Origin: Gracilaria vermiculophylla
Lineage: Eukaryota; Rhodophyta; Florideophyceae; Gracilariales; Gracilariaceae
Reading direction: 5' to 3'
Assembly (NCBI GenBank): GCA_019155205.2
Contig: JAHNZQ020003149.1
Span: 1,869,456 to 1,933,455 of the forward strand
DNA length: 64,000 nt
Made by a program: the position numbers and the translations under genes. Of this stretch, positions 34,601 through 44,016 are shown in pieces. Positions within the stretch are counted from its first letter, which is position 1; each line of letters opens with the position of its first letter. The notes beneath the pieces were generated by a model. That model worked only from the letters and a program-made list of their open reading frames with translations. It ran no database searches and was not told the origin of the DNA.

Positions 34601-37600
34601 CAGATTTCTTCCCTGGTTTTCAGCTCACATGCAGGAAACATAACTCAGATGGAAGGAACTGCCTCTATTGATCTTTTTAATTCCGAAAAAGGATGGTGGG
34701 AACCGGCGTTAGAGCCATGGCACCTTGCAGCTAGCATCAGCCATGGACAGAGTGGTGCAAGATCATATATCATTCGATCTGACGCGAGAGCTGACTTCAA
34801 TATCACCCCAACTACAGTTACAGCTGTGTTAACGGTTCTCAGAACCCTTTCGACCCCAGAGAGAAGGACTTTCTCACCGAGCGAGCCTCGCCTTCAAAAA
34901 CTGGTCGTACGGGAGTACGATTCAAATTATAGACCTGCGGTGGCGGCCTTCTTTGTCAGAAACGAACTAGGTCTCCCCGTGAATGTGAACCTGCCTTCAA
35001 CATCCCATCGAATTACGATAACTCATGGGTCTGAAATTGAGGTTCGAGCTCAAAGTGAAACCCTCGTTTCCTCTGGCGCCGAAGGAAACAGAAAGTCACG
35101 AGAAGCAGCCCTTAGATGTTCTGTGACACTCTCATCTTACTTTTCCAAGAACGTGTCCGCTAGTGAGGTTGGCACTTTCCCATTAGTTTTCTTTCCCACT
35201 GGTACTAGGGACTTGGATGGAGAGAAAAGTAAGCTTTATGTAGTTTGGGAGGTAAGAATGAGCAAAGGTGTTCCAGTTTGCACTCTACGATCGCAATACC
35301 AAATAGTGAATCAAACGAAGTATGCAATTGAAGTATTTGTGTCGAAGACAAGCGAAGAGAAGCCTGATGCTGAGAATGAAAACGGAGGAAACATCATCCT
35401 AGAATCGGAGGAACGTTTTTCAATCCCCATACAGCACACAAAAAGCGATATATCAATTCGACCGGTGAAAAGAACATCAAGAGATATTGCTTCCACCTTT
35501 GAATGGAGCTTGCCCATGCCAAGTCTAAAGTGGTTGCGTAGAGTTGCGCAAGAATCAGAACGCATTCTTGAACAAACCAAAAGTTCGGGAAAACATAATA
35601 CACGGCGCGTGCGGTCGCAGTTTCTCGTATGCAAGCCCATGGACAAAGGGAGTAGCGACTTTTTCCTGAAACTGGAGCCCACTTATTCCAGCTTATCCAA
35701 TGCAGGCAGGTCTGGAAAGCGAGGCTGGGTTGATGTGACCCTTTTGCCTCCTCTCGTTTTACAGAACTATCTTCCACGAGCTCTGTTTTATAAGATAACA
35801 CAAAATGATACCTCGGGCAATGGTCAGGCGGGGTCTTCATACGACTGTGAAGAAATCATACTCGCCGCTGGAAGGATTAATTCCTTAGAAACAGAGCACC
35901 TTCATTTTTCAGGAGAGACAATGACCCCGAGCTTTCTTTCTTTGGCGTATGACAACCTTTCACGCTCGCCAGAAGGAGAGGACCCTTGGATTCCAGAGTT
36001 TGGGAGGTCAGTCAGTCTAAATGATGTTGACCAAGGACGTGTGAAAGGAATACTTTCTGCCCCTCATTCCAGACGGACAGAAGCGCATACAGCAAGTGAC
36101 CTAAGGTGCTCGATAACAACTGGAAAACCCAATTCTGGAGAGATTACCATTTCGGCTGGTATATGGGTTCGGAACCGATCAGACACATCGCTGGAGATTT
36201 GCAGCAAAAGCTCTTTCTATGGCACTGGGAGCAACTCCATCATTCTCCGCAGTCGCCCACCATTCAAGGAGCCAGATGAATACGTTTGTTTTGAAGGACC
36301 ATATCTATCCTTCAAGAGCCTGGCGAACGAAAAACATGCGAGAATTGAGGAAGAAGTTGATCAAAGAAAGTGGTGGACGACGCCGTCGTCTGTGATGGAA
36401 GCGAAGAAACCAGTCATGGTCAACTTGCCCGGCAGATCTCTGATTTTGGAAATAGGGAGCGCTATCGGCGGAAAGGAAACTACCCGACAGGTCACAATTC
36501 GAAACGAATCCTGGATACTAAATTGTACACCTACACCTCTACAATGGTGTCAGACAACTGCTTTGGATGCTCACGGTAACTGTGCTGCCCGACACGCAAG
36601 AATACTTAAACCGGGAAGCGCAAATGCTGTGCACTGGGAAACAAAGTCGTCGTCTTTTAAAGCAGTTCATCTTCGTATCGCAGAAGATCACGGACATAGT
36701 GACTGGATTTGGTCGCCTGCAGTTCCACTCCACATCGGCTTTTCTCGGGAACTTCCAGCAAAAATGTATCGTCCTAAAACACATGAACAGTACATTGCAA
36801 GAGTGGATTCGAAGAAGATTGGAAGAAGATCTAGAGCATTGGTCATTTTTCCTGAGGACAGACAAAACCCGCCGTATAGAATTGTAAACTTGTGCAAAGA
36901 GCGAGCAGTGGCATTTTCTCAGACCGGTTCACAGGAGCGACCATGGTTAGTACGCGCTGGCAAGAGCACTCGATACTCGTGGGACGATCCTCTTGCTCCA
37001 CCTGACATGAGAAGACTATCAATAAGGATTCTCGAACAGGATGATTTGCGCAACGCTAGAGATGGATCGGCTCCAGTTCATGATTTGGCTGTTCTCAGTA
37101 TTGATATTGTTGGGGAACGGATTTTGGTCCTCTCTGATGGATATGAGCCTAATGTTGACGTTAATGTTGCAGTGGAGGGCGCTACAAAGATTGTCACCTT
37201 CTCTGACGCAGGGAATAATAGCGAGCCCAAGGCTTCTCCAAACTGGCAAACAGATCAGAGAAACACTTCATCGGAGTCAACAGGGCATGTACCGGTTGTA
37301 GCATGGGATGAAATTGGCCATCCGAACGAGGAAGATGGATCTCCTACGCGTTATAATGCAGAAGATTCACCTATTGTGGCTTTGTGCGATTTTCCATTGA
37401 AGGAGAAGAGAACGCTGGAAAAAGTCTACGCTACAGGCAGCCAGCATGTAAATGCTGCTGTTTTCCTCAATTCTATTGGGGTATCACTCATTGACTCAGA
37501 TCCGGCAGAACTGGTGTACATTCGTGCGAAAGGCATTCTTATGAATATTGAGAGTATCAGCACTTCTCAAAGTGGATCTGTACATGTTCAAGAGTTTCAA

Positions 37601-40285
37601 GTCGACAATCAATTGCACCAAACAGTGTACCCGGTGCTTCTGTCCGTCAGTAACCCACAGTCTAATATTCTGCAATCTTCTTCGGATGAACTGTACGCGG
37701 AATCCGGAGCCATTGCGGTCGCATTTCAAAGGACTCTGACGAAGAACGATATCATTATGATCAACAACTTTCAGGCTGCTGTTAACCCCTTTCATCTGAG
37801 CCTGGAGGACAAGCTCATTTCAAGATTTATTCGTTTTCTCGCAGATACGTCCATAGTTGGAGACAAGTCTCTTGAAGGCCTTGACAGCAAACTTGATGAG
37901 GACCTTCGAGTATTCCAATCGATTATTCCACAGGAAATTGGTGGGAATGATTCAACGAGAAACAGAAGGCAAAGTGGAAGTCTTCCATCTTCAAAACGGA
38001 TCTATGTACATGACTTCAAGATCAACAGTTCTGTTCTACGCCTCACATCAGTGGGAAGCGGAGCCGCTGTTGCCAAGGCAGCTGGAGTGGGTCTAACTGC
38101 AAGCACCATCTTGGGCCTCGTGCTAAATGTTGAGAACTGTGAGTTTCAATTGGCTGCACTTGAAGTGCAGAACGTTTTCGATTCTTTGCATCACTTTTCT
38201 GCTCTTGTGAAAGAATACTACATATCCCAGCTCAGCAATCAAAGAATGAAATTATTAGCCTCTAATGCGTTTATGGGAAACCCAGCTGCGCTATTTGACG
38301 CTGTGGGCACAGGCGCTAAGGATTTCTTAAACGAACCAGGGAAGGCAAAAGGTTCTGCTGAGTTCATTGCCAGCGTTGGCAGGGGATCCAAATCTCTGTT
38401 GAGTCATACTGTGGGTGGTATCATGGAATCTGTTAGTAGCATTCCTCGTGCCGTGTCGTCTGGCCTAGAAAAGGCCGTGGGTGATAATGCATACCTAGCT
38501 GAACGACAAAGGATTCGCACTGGAAGCGGCCAAAGGAGCTCGTCATCCAAGAATCCTGCTCAAGGTTTCGCCACTGGGGCATTGTCTTTTGCACATGGAA
38601 TCTCCTCCGGGGTGACGGGTTTCATTCGGGAACCTATGCAGGGCGCAAAACAAGGCGGGGCTGGCGGGCTTCTGAAAGGTATCGGGAAAGCCTTCATCGG
38701 TGGCGTGGCGAAACCAGTAGCCGGTGCGATTGATCTGGTTGCAGAGCCAGCTGTAGGACTATCGCGACAGATTGCCGACGACCGTGCGTGGAATGCGACA
38801 ATAGCCGAGAGGCCGCCGAGGGCGTTCAGGGGTCAGAGCAGGAGATTGGATATATATGATCGTCGATACGCCACAGGTGTATGTTTGTTCAAAGCCGTGC
38901 TGGCATACAATAATTTGCCTGTCGACACTGACTTAATTGACTGGGTCGAACTAAGTGATCGTGATGAAAGACGTGATGACAATGCCGATTTGTGGGCATG
39001 GTCGATCATCCGACAATTTGCGCGAAGCATGCCGGGGCAGAAGAAGGAACTTGAAAGCTCACAGGCCCGTTCACGGCCTGGCTCGAGTCTGGAGACTCGT
39101 GTTGAGAAAACGAGAGCCGCATTGATCACGGAGTCAGACATAATAATCGCGACTTTGGACTGTAAGGTTGTAGCGTGGATTGCGCTTTGGTCTAACGCAA
39201 AGTATGATGTTTGGAGCGATGGGAAAGACGTAGTGATTTGTGGGCACGTGGTGGAGAACGCTGGCGAAGAGGTTCGAACTACCATAGGTGTCGGAAATAT
39301 CGTGAGTGCACCGTGGGATGTACCAAATGTGGAAGCAAAGCGGCGGCCGCGTCTCGGAGAGCGATTCGAAGAGCGTATTGCATGCGGCTCTGCTTCCGCC
39401 AGTGACGATGTTCGCAAGCGTATCTCTGAAGTTGTACATCGCTTCCAGGAAGAGCGGGAAGGGAAACAGGAGATGTGGTCTGGAACTGAGAGTGCCTCTC
39501 GCAGTCAGGAATTGTTGGCTTTAAGCAGTGGTGCTGGGAAGGATAACGAAATAGAGCTGCATGCCGGAAAGAAACCATCTGCAGGTGCATCTGACCTGGG
39601 GCGATTAGGGCGACCGGCTAAGCAGGGCTGGTTAACTCGGGATGAAAGAAAGCAGAAACGACGCACCTCAGCAAGTTTGGAGCGTACAGTACGCAAACTG
39701 GTTGGATCAGGGTCTCGGCGTGGTATCAGAAAGGGGGGATTGCGGTTCGTGATTGCTAACAGACTGGAACGTAATATGACGCTCGTTGTACGACAGGGGC
39801 GGCTTGATGGAACAACATGGAGCGGCGAACTTGCAAGAGAGATACAAGGCTTTGATGCACTCATCGTAGAAACCGAACCAGTTGAAGACGGGGTTGAGGT
39901 CACGGGATGTGTGGTGTATGATGTTTTGAATGCTCAAAGAGAACGCGTTGGAGAAGTTGTTGTCGAGTTGTTTTGTGGCAAGGACGGTGCGGCTTCGTTC
40001 ACAACCAAGGCAAGTCATGGATTTCATACCGCCTTTGAGAAGGAAGGACGTTACGGCGCTTTCGTTTTCTACGTGAGGGAAAGCCGCACGGATGTCATTC
40101 CCGGACGTAAAAATAGTGGTGGAGGCGGTACACGGAAAACGCCTTCCAGAGGGGAGGCTGTCAGTGACGAGCAAATGTTGCAACAATTGATGGAAATCGG
40201 TTTCGAATTTGAGGAATCCGTCGTTGCTCTTTCGGATGCTGGGGGTGATATGGTGAAGGCGGTTGATTTGCTAACTAAGAAGTGA
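28694..40285 (+). CDS. VPS13: VPS13-family bridge-like lipid transfer protein with C-terminal UBA
   Basis: A single 3,863-codon exon. VPS13 proteins form long hydrophobic grooves that move phospholipids between membranes at contact sites. The N-terminal chorein domain (residues 1 to about 115) opens MLESVLADVLTRVLGQYLEG and contains LKDIIIRFEDPYS further on (about 165-180). A VAB/SHR-BD-type beta repeat region spans about 2070-2780 (RNELGLPVNVNL, VLQNYLPRALFYKI, RIVNLCKERAVAFSQ). The VPS13_C/ATG2-C helices lie at about 3160-3370, with GFATGALSFAHGISSGVTGF and GVAKPVAGAIDLV. The last 39 residues (3825-3863) look like a UBA domain (MLQQLMEIGFEFEESVVALS). Length matches large VPS13 paralogues. 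It ends 918 bp before the convergent kinase gene. Confidence 0.95.
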   Translation: MLESVLADVLTRVLGQYLEGIDRKSVTFGAWSGLVELRSVALRPEALAVLFETLGMNLPVTVEAGFIGLLRLNVPWNAIGTTPVLITLEDITIIARPVRGDGSDDSELEIRERRIKRARLNTDDAVREASWGVSSNTESKASSSWSNWLVSDELRAKIIDNIQVHLKDIIIRFEDPYSDKHRPYLTSVVCESLKIVSANEVWKEAFVERGADHKTRKLMEVKGFRVDYAPITSQDQPGASLGTGDNAFSSAKRFQTPELLRRFVREDCNVISVASSTNSSNLISPIDGYLRLLLSPNNIPSGDAIDLHQLTPAVDLDIRFSNVSCNLNDVQYTSLLQTSVYFARLASRGVRPKTAKARWVWAIDQLLPDFSNRRKRALRLTENGISETRSKRTVYAAYRKSLLKARRTGVEEPDAIAKELEKIEASTSYEEIIAFRDWIDRQIEENYEEWQPVREKEEKSESRQDSGTTNSTFWKMLGYVDEPDEETKEQAEETDENSSSTEAENCREADAIRSEKEHPISLVLRVAFIMKSVTLNLSEGGFPSNPISRLSCTLRNLRMGVLLSSANDMITEAVLGSVEVWDVRKNTPLVYNRFGIPDGEGDYQTNTLQSSYPNDVGDALESIRDGSNPASDVLMHEEGYLDQESDSLTSETQYDSQISPSSTSSSTPRAVSSRGRKRTRVHGPIVRDSTPPTFRVTEEEFLGTARSSSSICKYTAAFRYTKQQRQEKTEMSTSPKTCLDVSIATLEAVVDGPKGSFVWGLKFWRPRGKAQDPIMAFLGAAAGARIAELRMEIEEALVANKVPLQINAVILAPRFIIPGGVDSFPAIVVNMGTLGVCTSDSAPGVSSEPQGLARKLRYSNYVMTLDNLGMYYCPSLLKALSKSAMSGDGEIETSKLSSGRGEYSSDTSGVERIIRPFSLRLMLQTLRDATIVQVARHSPNDWKSSEENIAKVRVRGTMPDVTLILTQAAFQHLLITADKWNGELLPRTEKLARERRTSVEKWPMSHASLEQASVSSNMASSHLRVPDGQRHDAASKDPLPTALASYDVRLLLNRVSMELRDRADTRLLTLVAHQIQGEVVKTGRTNLKAFFSLQSWSITDGSRGSTAAYRQLVYAGNISESRGVSPPRSMSETTDSRGQETEEDRDFVTVKYHFDYRSRRQQVHVHFLSLHVVCVRETYIKLARYFRIVRENVKANRMTRRDLHLNDHEREHSVQEDIQGHKSAIPALHGAESPSPDVYNIYIVSEFDGLNFQLIASGGAVAVLDMKDSKIQYIREGNNSAKAWGEFQYFAVQDLTSSVREHTSVICYEKPIPAIQRMLEANQASEEKWANTNDEWVLNIPNSNSGKYELNGNFRGIKITFLYRFCDVLSQYFKILWNEVQPVFEMVVETETEEISRGRTSLKGKDPEPSNFLVNLVLNDLALRVPRHSTCASEALNIGIQDIYLSNSTVDGSQKWNCRFTDAHFAIEYVLLHGSSSQSISMSSSFLTNFMAEIVMGTSHETSASSQKNSLVNKKEVWFKAERDVFLGLSEAQYTILYFILTENLAEVVTELDLSLTMDSLKEEIEDEKVDVRKVGTETEAMAEDMSPSGTKCTGVVPQLENSKSISYETFVFNVSFPSLAIEISRGWDVTRDVCKILGIRLKDLTMLVKRFDPRRLVVEIEATLVAMEDLRSESRRSSSLFAVPMIKRKDAQSSLRPGSIDNQRNLSVVYDKDGVDRPSIIFLLHGLQIDIPLGLFRDMTYLAVPGWPFLETSAFPPDFVYIGRTLNIVMSDCQLLLRTYKRSGDCRALAMVGEFEVNMEWMRKTGAKLMSLETRQMEISCVHEIRPFGEDHDVFGVKSFFAYPIEASTTPFLFPSNIYMEYIGPLVDDKGCRLNLSSEALVFLVNSSDIPLLRAIGDEVSNKQPSYLSRRAWKQPAFSPGRASNPVEPKERHRQMALKSINVSLNAAAVKCLLSDDTNGQFVPVLETQISSLVFSSHAGNITQMEGTASIDLFNSEKGWWEPALEPWHLAASISHGQSGARSYIIRSDARADFNITPTTVTAVLTVLRTLSTPERRTFSPSEPRLQKLVVREYDSNYRPAVAAFFVRNELGLPVNVNLPSTSHRITITHGSEIEVRAQSETLVSSGAEGNRKSREAALRCSVTLSSYFSKNVSASEVGTFPLVFFPTGTRDLDGEKSKLYVVWEVRMSKGVPVCTLRSQYQIVNQTKYAIEVFVSKTSEEKPDAENENGGNIILESEERFSIPIQHTKSDISIRPVKRTSRDIASTFEWSLPMPSLKWLRRVAQESERILEQTKSSGKHNTRRVRSQFLVCKPMDKGSSDFFLKLEPTYSSLSNAGRSGKRGWVDVTLLPPLVLQNYLPRALFYKITQNDTSGNGQAGSSYDCEEIILAAGRINSLETEHLHFSGETMTPSFLSLAYDNLSRSPEGEDPWIPEFGRSVSLNDVDQGRVKGILSAPHSRRTEAHTASDLRCSITTGKPNSGEITISAGIWVRNRSDTSLEICSKSSFYGTGSNSIILRSRPPFKEPDEYVCFEGPYLSFKSLANEKHARIEEEVDQRKWWTTPSSVMEAKKPVMVNLPGRSLILEIGSAIGGKETTRQVTIRNESWILNCTPTPLQWCQTTALDAHGNCAARHARILKPGSANAVHWETKSSSFKAVHLRIAEDHGHSDWIWSPAVPLHIGFSRELPAKMYRPKTHEQYIARVDSKKIGRRSRALVIFPEDRQNPPYRIVNLCKERAVAFSQTGSQERPWLVRAGKSTRYSWDDPLAPPDMRRLSIRILEQDDLRNARDGSAPVHDLAVLSIDIVGERILVLSDGYEPNVDVNVAVEGATKIVTFSDAGNNSEPKASPNWQTDQRNTSSESTGHVPVVAWDEIGHPNEEDGSPTRYNAEDSPIVALCDFPLKEKRTLEKVYATGSQHVNAAVFLNSIGVSLIDSDPAELVYIRAKGILMNIESISTSQSGSVHVQEFQVDNQLHQTVYPVLLSVSNPQSNILQSSSDELYAESGAIAVAFQRTLTKNDIIMINNFQAAVNPFHLSLEDKLISRFIRFLADTSIVGDKSLEGLDSKLDEDLRVFQSIIPQEIGGNDSTRNRRQSGSLPSSKRIYVHDFKINSSVLRLTSVGSGAAVAKAAGVGLTASTILGLVLNVENCEFQLAALEVQNVFDSLHHFSALVKEYYISQLSNQRMKLLASNAFMGNPAALFDAVGTGAKDFLNEPGKAKGSAEFIASVGRGSKSLLSHTVGGIMESVSSIPRAVSSGLEKAVGDNAYLAERQRIRTGSGQRSSSSKNPAQGFATGALSFAHGISSGVTGFIREPMQGAKQGGAGGLLKGIGKAFIGGVAKPVAGAIDLVAEPAVGLSRQIADDRAWNATIAERPPRAFRGQSRRLDIYDRRYATGVCLFKAVLAYNNLPVDTDLIDWVELSDRDERRDDNADLWAWSIIRQFARSMPGQKKELESSQARSRPGSSLETRVEKTRAALITESDIIIATLDCKVVAWIALWSNAKYDVWSDGKDVVICGHVVENAGEEVRTTIGVGNIVSAPWDVPNVEAKRRPRLGERFEERIACGSASASDDVRKRISEVVHRFQEEREGKQEMWSGTESASRSQELLALSSGAGKDNEIELHAGKKPSAGASDLGRLGRPAKQGWLTRDERKQKRRTSASLERTVRKLVGSGSRRGIRKGGLRFVIANRLERNMTLVVRQGRLDGTTWSGELAREIQGFDALIVETEPVEDGVEVTGCVVYDVLNAQRERVGEVVVELFCGKDGAASFTTKASHGFHTAFEKEGRYGAFVFYVRESRTDVIPGRKNSGGGGTRKTPSRGEAVSDEQMLQQLMEIGFEFEESVVALSDAGGDMVKAVDLLTKK

Positions 40286-41202
40286 CCTGTGCATAGAGCG
40301 TCACGCGATTAGAGGAACCTTTTGTTTCAAAACTAATGTAGCCCTTTCAATGTATAACTGCTCTAGACCGCAACTTGAGCGAAGCAGTTTTGCTTCAAAA
40401 ATTTAAATACCAACGGTACAACTGAGGAATAAGTAAGCACGAACCCGGTAGCGTTTGTTGTAGCCAAATGTCGCTCAACGGGGATACAGGGATACAGAAC
40501 GCAAAAAACTGGGGAGATACCGTAGAAAGTTTAGTACGAAGCCAGAAAGAAATGGCTCTTTTCGCACCAGTGCCATGTACAAAATGCGCACTGATTGATT
40601 TCGGCGTCCATCTGATCTCACCCAGACGCAAATCAACGCTGCCGTTCTCAGCAACCATTCCTTCAGCCGTGAACCATAATGTCCAATGCAGCTACCGACA
40701 GAAAATCCGGTTCGACAATTTTGGTGAAGAAACCGTAAATTCAGCTATCAGCCCTTATCCAACCAGTCGAGCCAGCAGTTCTCAAAATGTAACTCACCAC
40801 ATTCACAGGCCATCATTTCAGTCAACTCCAACAAAACTACGTATGTTCATGTTTGATACATTAAGTAAAAATTCATGAAGTTCATTGCCGGCACACTGTT
40901 GATGCTCACAAAGCTCCTCATGGAAAACATGGCCGTCTGTTTGAGCAATCGGGTTTGTTTTCATGAAGGGATGCCTTCATATACCAAGGTCGCTGTTTCA
41001 TGGTTTTTGATTTATCCAATGACGCGGAACCTCAAATGCCAAGCCTCGTGTTCTCCACTGGGGGCGCGGACAGCCGCAGAGAGGCGGGGCACACCTCGCC
41101 CACGACTTTCACACTCAGGTCAGTGGTGGACAAAGCTCTGACCGTGACGATTGCACGCGCTTTGCAGACGACATTCTGTCGCACTTGTGACCACACACAC
41201 TA
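40286..41202. other. Intergenic between convergent VPS13 and kinase genes
   Basis: The frame 40468-40878 (136 aa) and the next one at 40875-41141 show no family motif. They may be chance frames or 3' UTR. Nothing else was recognised. Confidence 0.4.
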
Positions 41203-44016
41203 CTAACTTTGTTTATACCAGTTACGCGAACTCCGTCCACCAGCTGCGCCCAACGAGGACCTACTACTGGTTTGGACCGCTGGTCGATCAGTCCGGCCAC
41301 CGTGCTTTTCGATTGCATCCCAGATGCTCTCAACTTTTTCGGCAATCGCGGCGCATCTGGAGATCCACGGCGAGCGAAGACATTGCGCAATGTCCGCGCG
41401 GTCCATAGGATTCTTCGTGAGCAGGGATGAGATAAGGCTGCGTACATCACTCGACGCATCCGAATGGCTCGGGAAGCTCAGCTCCTCCGTACAGATAGTG
41501 TCATACATTTCAAACACCGAGCCAGCAATGAACGGTGCTTGTCCGTAAATCATGTAGTACAATGTGGCACCAAGTGACCACATGTCCGCCTTGAAGAGGT
41601 TCACGGCGTGCTTGGGGGCATCGTCCGAAATTGCCACTTCAGGCGCTGTAAAAGCTGGAGTCCCGGCCGTTGGGTGATCTGACGAGGCGATGCCGCGTGA
41701 CGCAGGTGTACATTTCACCGCCGCTCCAAAATCGGAAATCTTCACCGTGCCGTCACCCGCTTCCAATAGGTTATCTGGCTTGATATCGCGGTGCGCGATG
41801 TTCATGTGATGTAGATATTCAAGCCCTGCGAGAACATCTATAAATGCTCTTCTGGCACGGTCCGTACTCAAAGGATCGGCCCCTTTCAATTTGGCCGAGC
41901 TCATGATCGGGCCGCGTGCTACAAACTCGAGTACAATGTAAAAGCGATCATCCTCAGTATCGTTGTACACACCAATGTACTGCATAACGTTCTCATGACA
42001 AAGGTACTCCATCACCTGAATTTCGTTCACGTCTTTGGCCTCCAAGTGTTTGCCGTCCTTCGAAGTATTAACGTACATCCCATTCATCGGAATGCTTCGC
42101 ATACGTCTTCTCATCATGGCCTTGCTGAGTACCTTGACAGCATAAAATTGACGATTCTGCACAGAGAGCGCCAACTTCACCTTGCCAAAAGAACCTCTAC
42201 CAATGGTGCCAAGCAAGATGTAGTCGACTATGCGTTTTCTTGACTCAACTTTCTTGCCATTCCACGAGTCGGTCAGAGGGTCGTAATTTTCCCTCTGCCT
42301 CACCAGCCGGTCGCGTGACTTCACGGTAGCATACGCAGGGATTAAGCAGCAAAGTCCGCTGAGCCAAATATCAGCGCTGCTCTTGGATGGAAACAAGAAC
42401 TCGACACGCTTCTGCGCATCACTGAACTCCATGCTGACCTCGCGTTCCGAGCCCTTCAGCTTGCTTACGCGACACAGCGAAATCCTCTCGGTGAGCGGCA
42501 TGTTACCCTTCTTCGAGTGTCTGTACCTGAGCTCACAGAGGTCCGGAGTGAGCCACAAATAAATGCGAGGGTGGTGCATAAACGTGCGTCTTTTGTGGAT
42601 GGTGGCGCCTTTGAGCATTTCTAAGACGCACTCGAGGAAGGACATGGTTTTGCTAGTGGGAACCGGGGCCGGATGGTAGTTCCTCGGCGACAAGGATCGA
42701 CCAGCAAGAGGTGAAGCGTAAAGAGAAAATACATGAGTGGCGGCGGTTTGATGCAGCGGTTGCGAGAGTTCGGCAGGACTTGCCGGGCGATCGCTGTTCA
42801 ATGAAAGCGAAGGAAGCGGTGGCGGTGATGTAGGCGCAGCCGAAGCGGACGTCGTAGGGGACCGACCGCGCATGGCACTCGAAGGTTGGGATGTACAAGT
42901 TGTGGATGGCATCGAGGAGGAATAAGTAATGTTAACGTTGGAGAGACTTTCCGGCAGAGAATTGACGCCTCTTTGTTCAACGTTATTCTCGCTGGAGGTT
43001 CCTTTGCGTAGATGTTGCATGGTGGAGGACAGTCTAGATTTGCTCGTGGAAATTGTTGGAGTAGTGGGGCGTTGCAATGAATATTGAGGTGTTTTAGAGG
43101 AGTCGGATAGTTCATCATGCATTGGGAGAGATGTTGAGAACGAACTGGTGACGGACAAAGAGGAGGCTGCCGAGGCAATGTTGCCCTGCGGCATGGGCAC
43201 GTCGAACAAAACATTCTTGGACGCATGCTGCTGGTCGGGAGCACCCGGTGAGGGTCGTCGTGGAGCGGGAGAGGCGGTGTTTGCAGAATGGGCTGCGCGA
43301 TCGGGCAAGGCAGGCGAACGGGCGACGCCGCGGTAATTGGGAATCAAGATGCACTGCTGCTCGGAGTCGTCCATGTCGTCATCGTCGTACTCGTCGTGTT
43401 CATCAGCGTCTTCGCCGGCGCAACGGTGTTCCTGAGGATAGTGTTGGTTAGCGGTGAGGTTGGGGTTTGGGTCATGGCACGACTCGGACTCGGACGACGG
43501 TGGGAAGGGGGTGGGGTGTGGGTTGTCCTGGTCGGAATTAGAAGCCATGGTGCAGTGCCAGTCATCGTCGGAGCCAACGTCGCCGGGGTAGGAGGCGGGG
43601 CGGTTCAGTGGGCTGACAGAGGGTGGCAACGTGGGCGGCGACGGCGGGGGATGGTCGTGATGGGGCAAGCAAGCGGGAGCGCTAAGACGCTGTGAGAGGC
43701 ATGAGGGCGACGCATTGGCGTGCATCACGCTCTGCTCGGCAGGGTGGGCGGCGGTGGAAGGGGCAGGGTGGAGGCGGCGTGCGACGGTTGGGGCGGAGGA
43801 GATGGGCGGGATACTGCGGGCGGGCGCCAGCCGCTGGGAGCCGTGAAGGCGTTGGTATAATCCATCGCAGCAAGCGGCGGCGGCCGCAGACTGTTGTGTC
43901 GAGCTCCTGGCGCTGGGCGAGAGGAAATGGAAAAGCAGCGGCGCGGCCGAATTGATTGGATGCGCGGCGCGCGATGGGGCGACTTGGCGCGCAGAATGCG
44001 AAGCGCGCGCCAACAA
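41203..44016 (-). CDS. PH-domain protein kinase of the CaMKK/SnAK (AMPK-activating) type
   Basis: A 937-residue single exon. The first ~450 residues are low-complexity (Pro/Ser/Ala, with an acidic EYDDDDMDDSEQ run). A PH-like domain follows at about 455-565 (MSFLECVLEMLKGATIHKRR, then ADIWLSGLC). The kinase domain spans about 592-875: LGTIGRGSFGKVKLA, YAVKVLSK (ATP-binding Lys), YIVLEFVARGPIM, HRDIKPDNLL, DFGAAVK, TAGTPAFTAPE, and NPMDRADIAQCLRSPWI. The GPIM hinge and GTPAFTAPE activation segment resemble CaMKK and the plant SnRK1-activating kinases, which phosphorylate the AMPK/SnRK1 T-loop; that substrate is inferred. Start is the first ATG; a later Met is possible because the N-terminus is unconserved. 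Confidence 0.8.
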   Translation of the reverse strand: MLARASHSARQVAPSRAAHPINSAAPLLFHFLSPSARSSTQQSAAAAACCDGLYQRLHGSQRLAPARSIPPISSAPTVARRLHPAPSTAAHPAEQSVMHANASPSCLSQRLSAPACLPHHDHPPPSPPTLPPSVSPLNRPASYPGDVGSDDDWHCTMASNSDQDNPHPTPFPPSSESESCHDPNPNLTANQHYPQEHRCAGEDADEHDEYDDDDMDDSEQQCILIPNYRGVARSPALPDRAAHSANTASPAPRRPSPGAPDQQHASKNVLFDVPMPQGNIASAASSLSVTSSFSTSLPMHDELSDSSKTPQYSLQRPTTPTISTSKSRLSSTMQHLRKGTSSENNVEQRGVNSLPESLSNVNITYSSSMPSTTCTSQPSSAMRGRSPTTSASAAPTSPPPLPSLSLNSDRPASPAELSQPLHQTAATHVFSLYASPLAGRSLSPRNYHPAPVPTSKTMSFLECVLEMLKGATIHKRRTFMHHPRIYLWLTPDLCELRYRHSKKGNMPLTERISLCRVSKLKGSEREVSMEFSDAQKRVEFLFPSKSSADIWLSGLCCLIPAYATVKSRDRLVRQRENYDPLTDSWNGKKVESRKRIVDYILLGTIGRGSFGKVKLALSVQNRQFYAVKVLSKAMMRRRMRSIPMNGMYVNTSKDGKHLEAKDVNEIQVMEYLCHENVMQYIGVYNDTEDDRFYIVLEFVARGPIMSSAKLKGADPLSTDRARRAFIDVLAGLEYLHHMNIAHRDIKPDNLLEAGDGTVKISDFGAAVKCTPASRGIASSDHPTAGTPAFTAPEVAISDDAPKHAVNLFKADMWSLGATLYYMIYGQAPFIAGSVFEMYDTICTEELSFPSHSDASSDVRSLISSLLTKNPMDRADIAQCLRSPWISRCAAIAEKVESIWDAIEKHGGRTDRPAVQTSSRSSLGAAGGRSSRNWYKQS

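Noticed and set aside
40468..41141. Two small genes between VPS13 and the kinase
   Set aside because: No motif, no length advantage over chance, and opposite-strand frames overlap.
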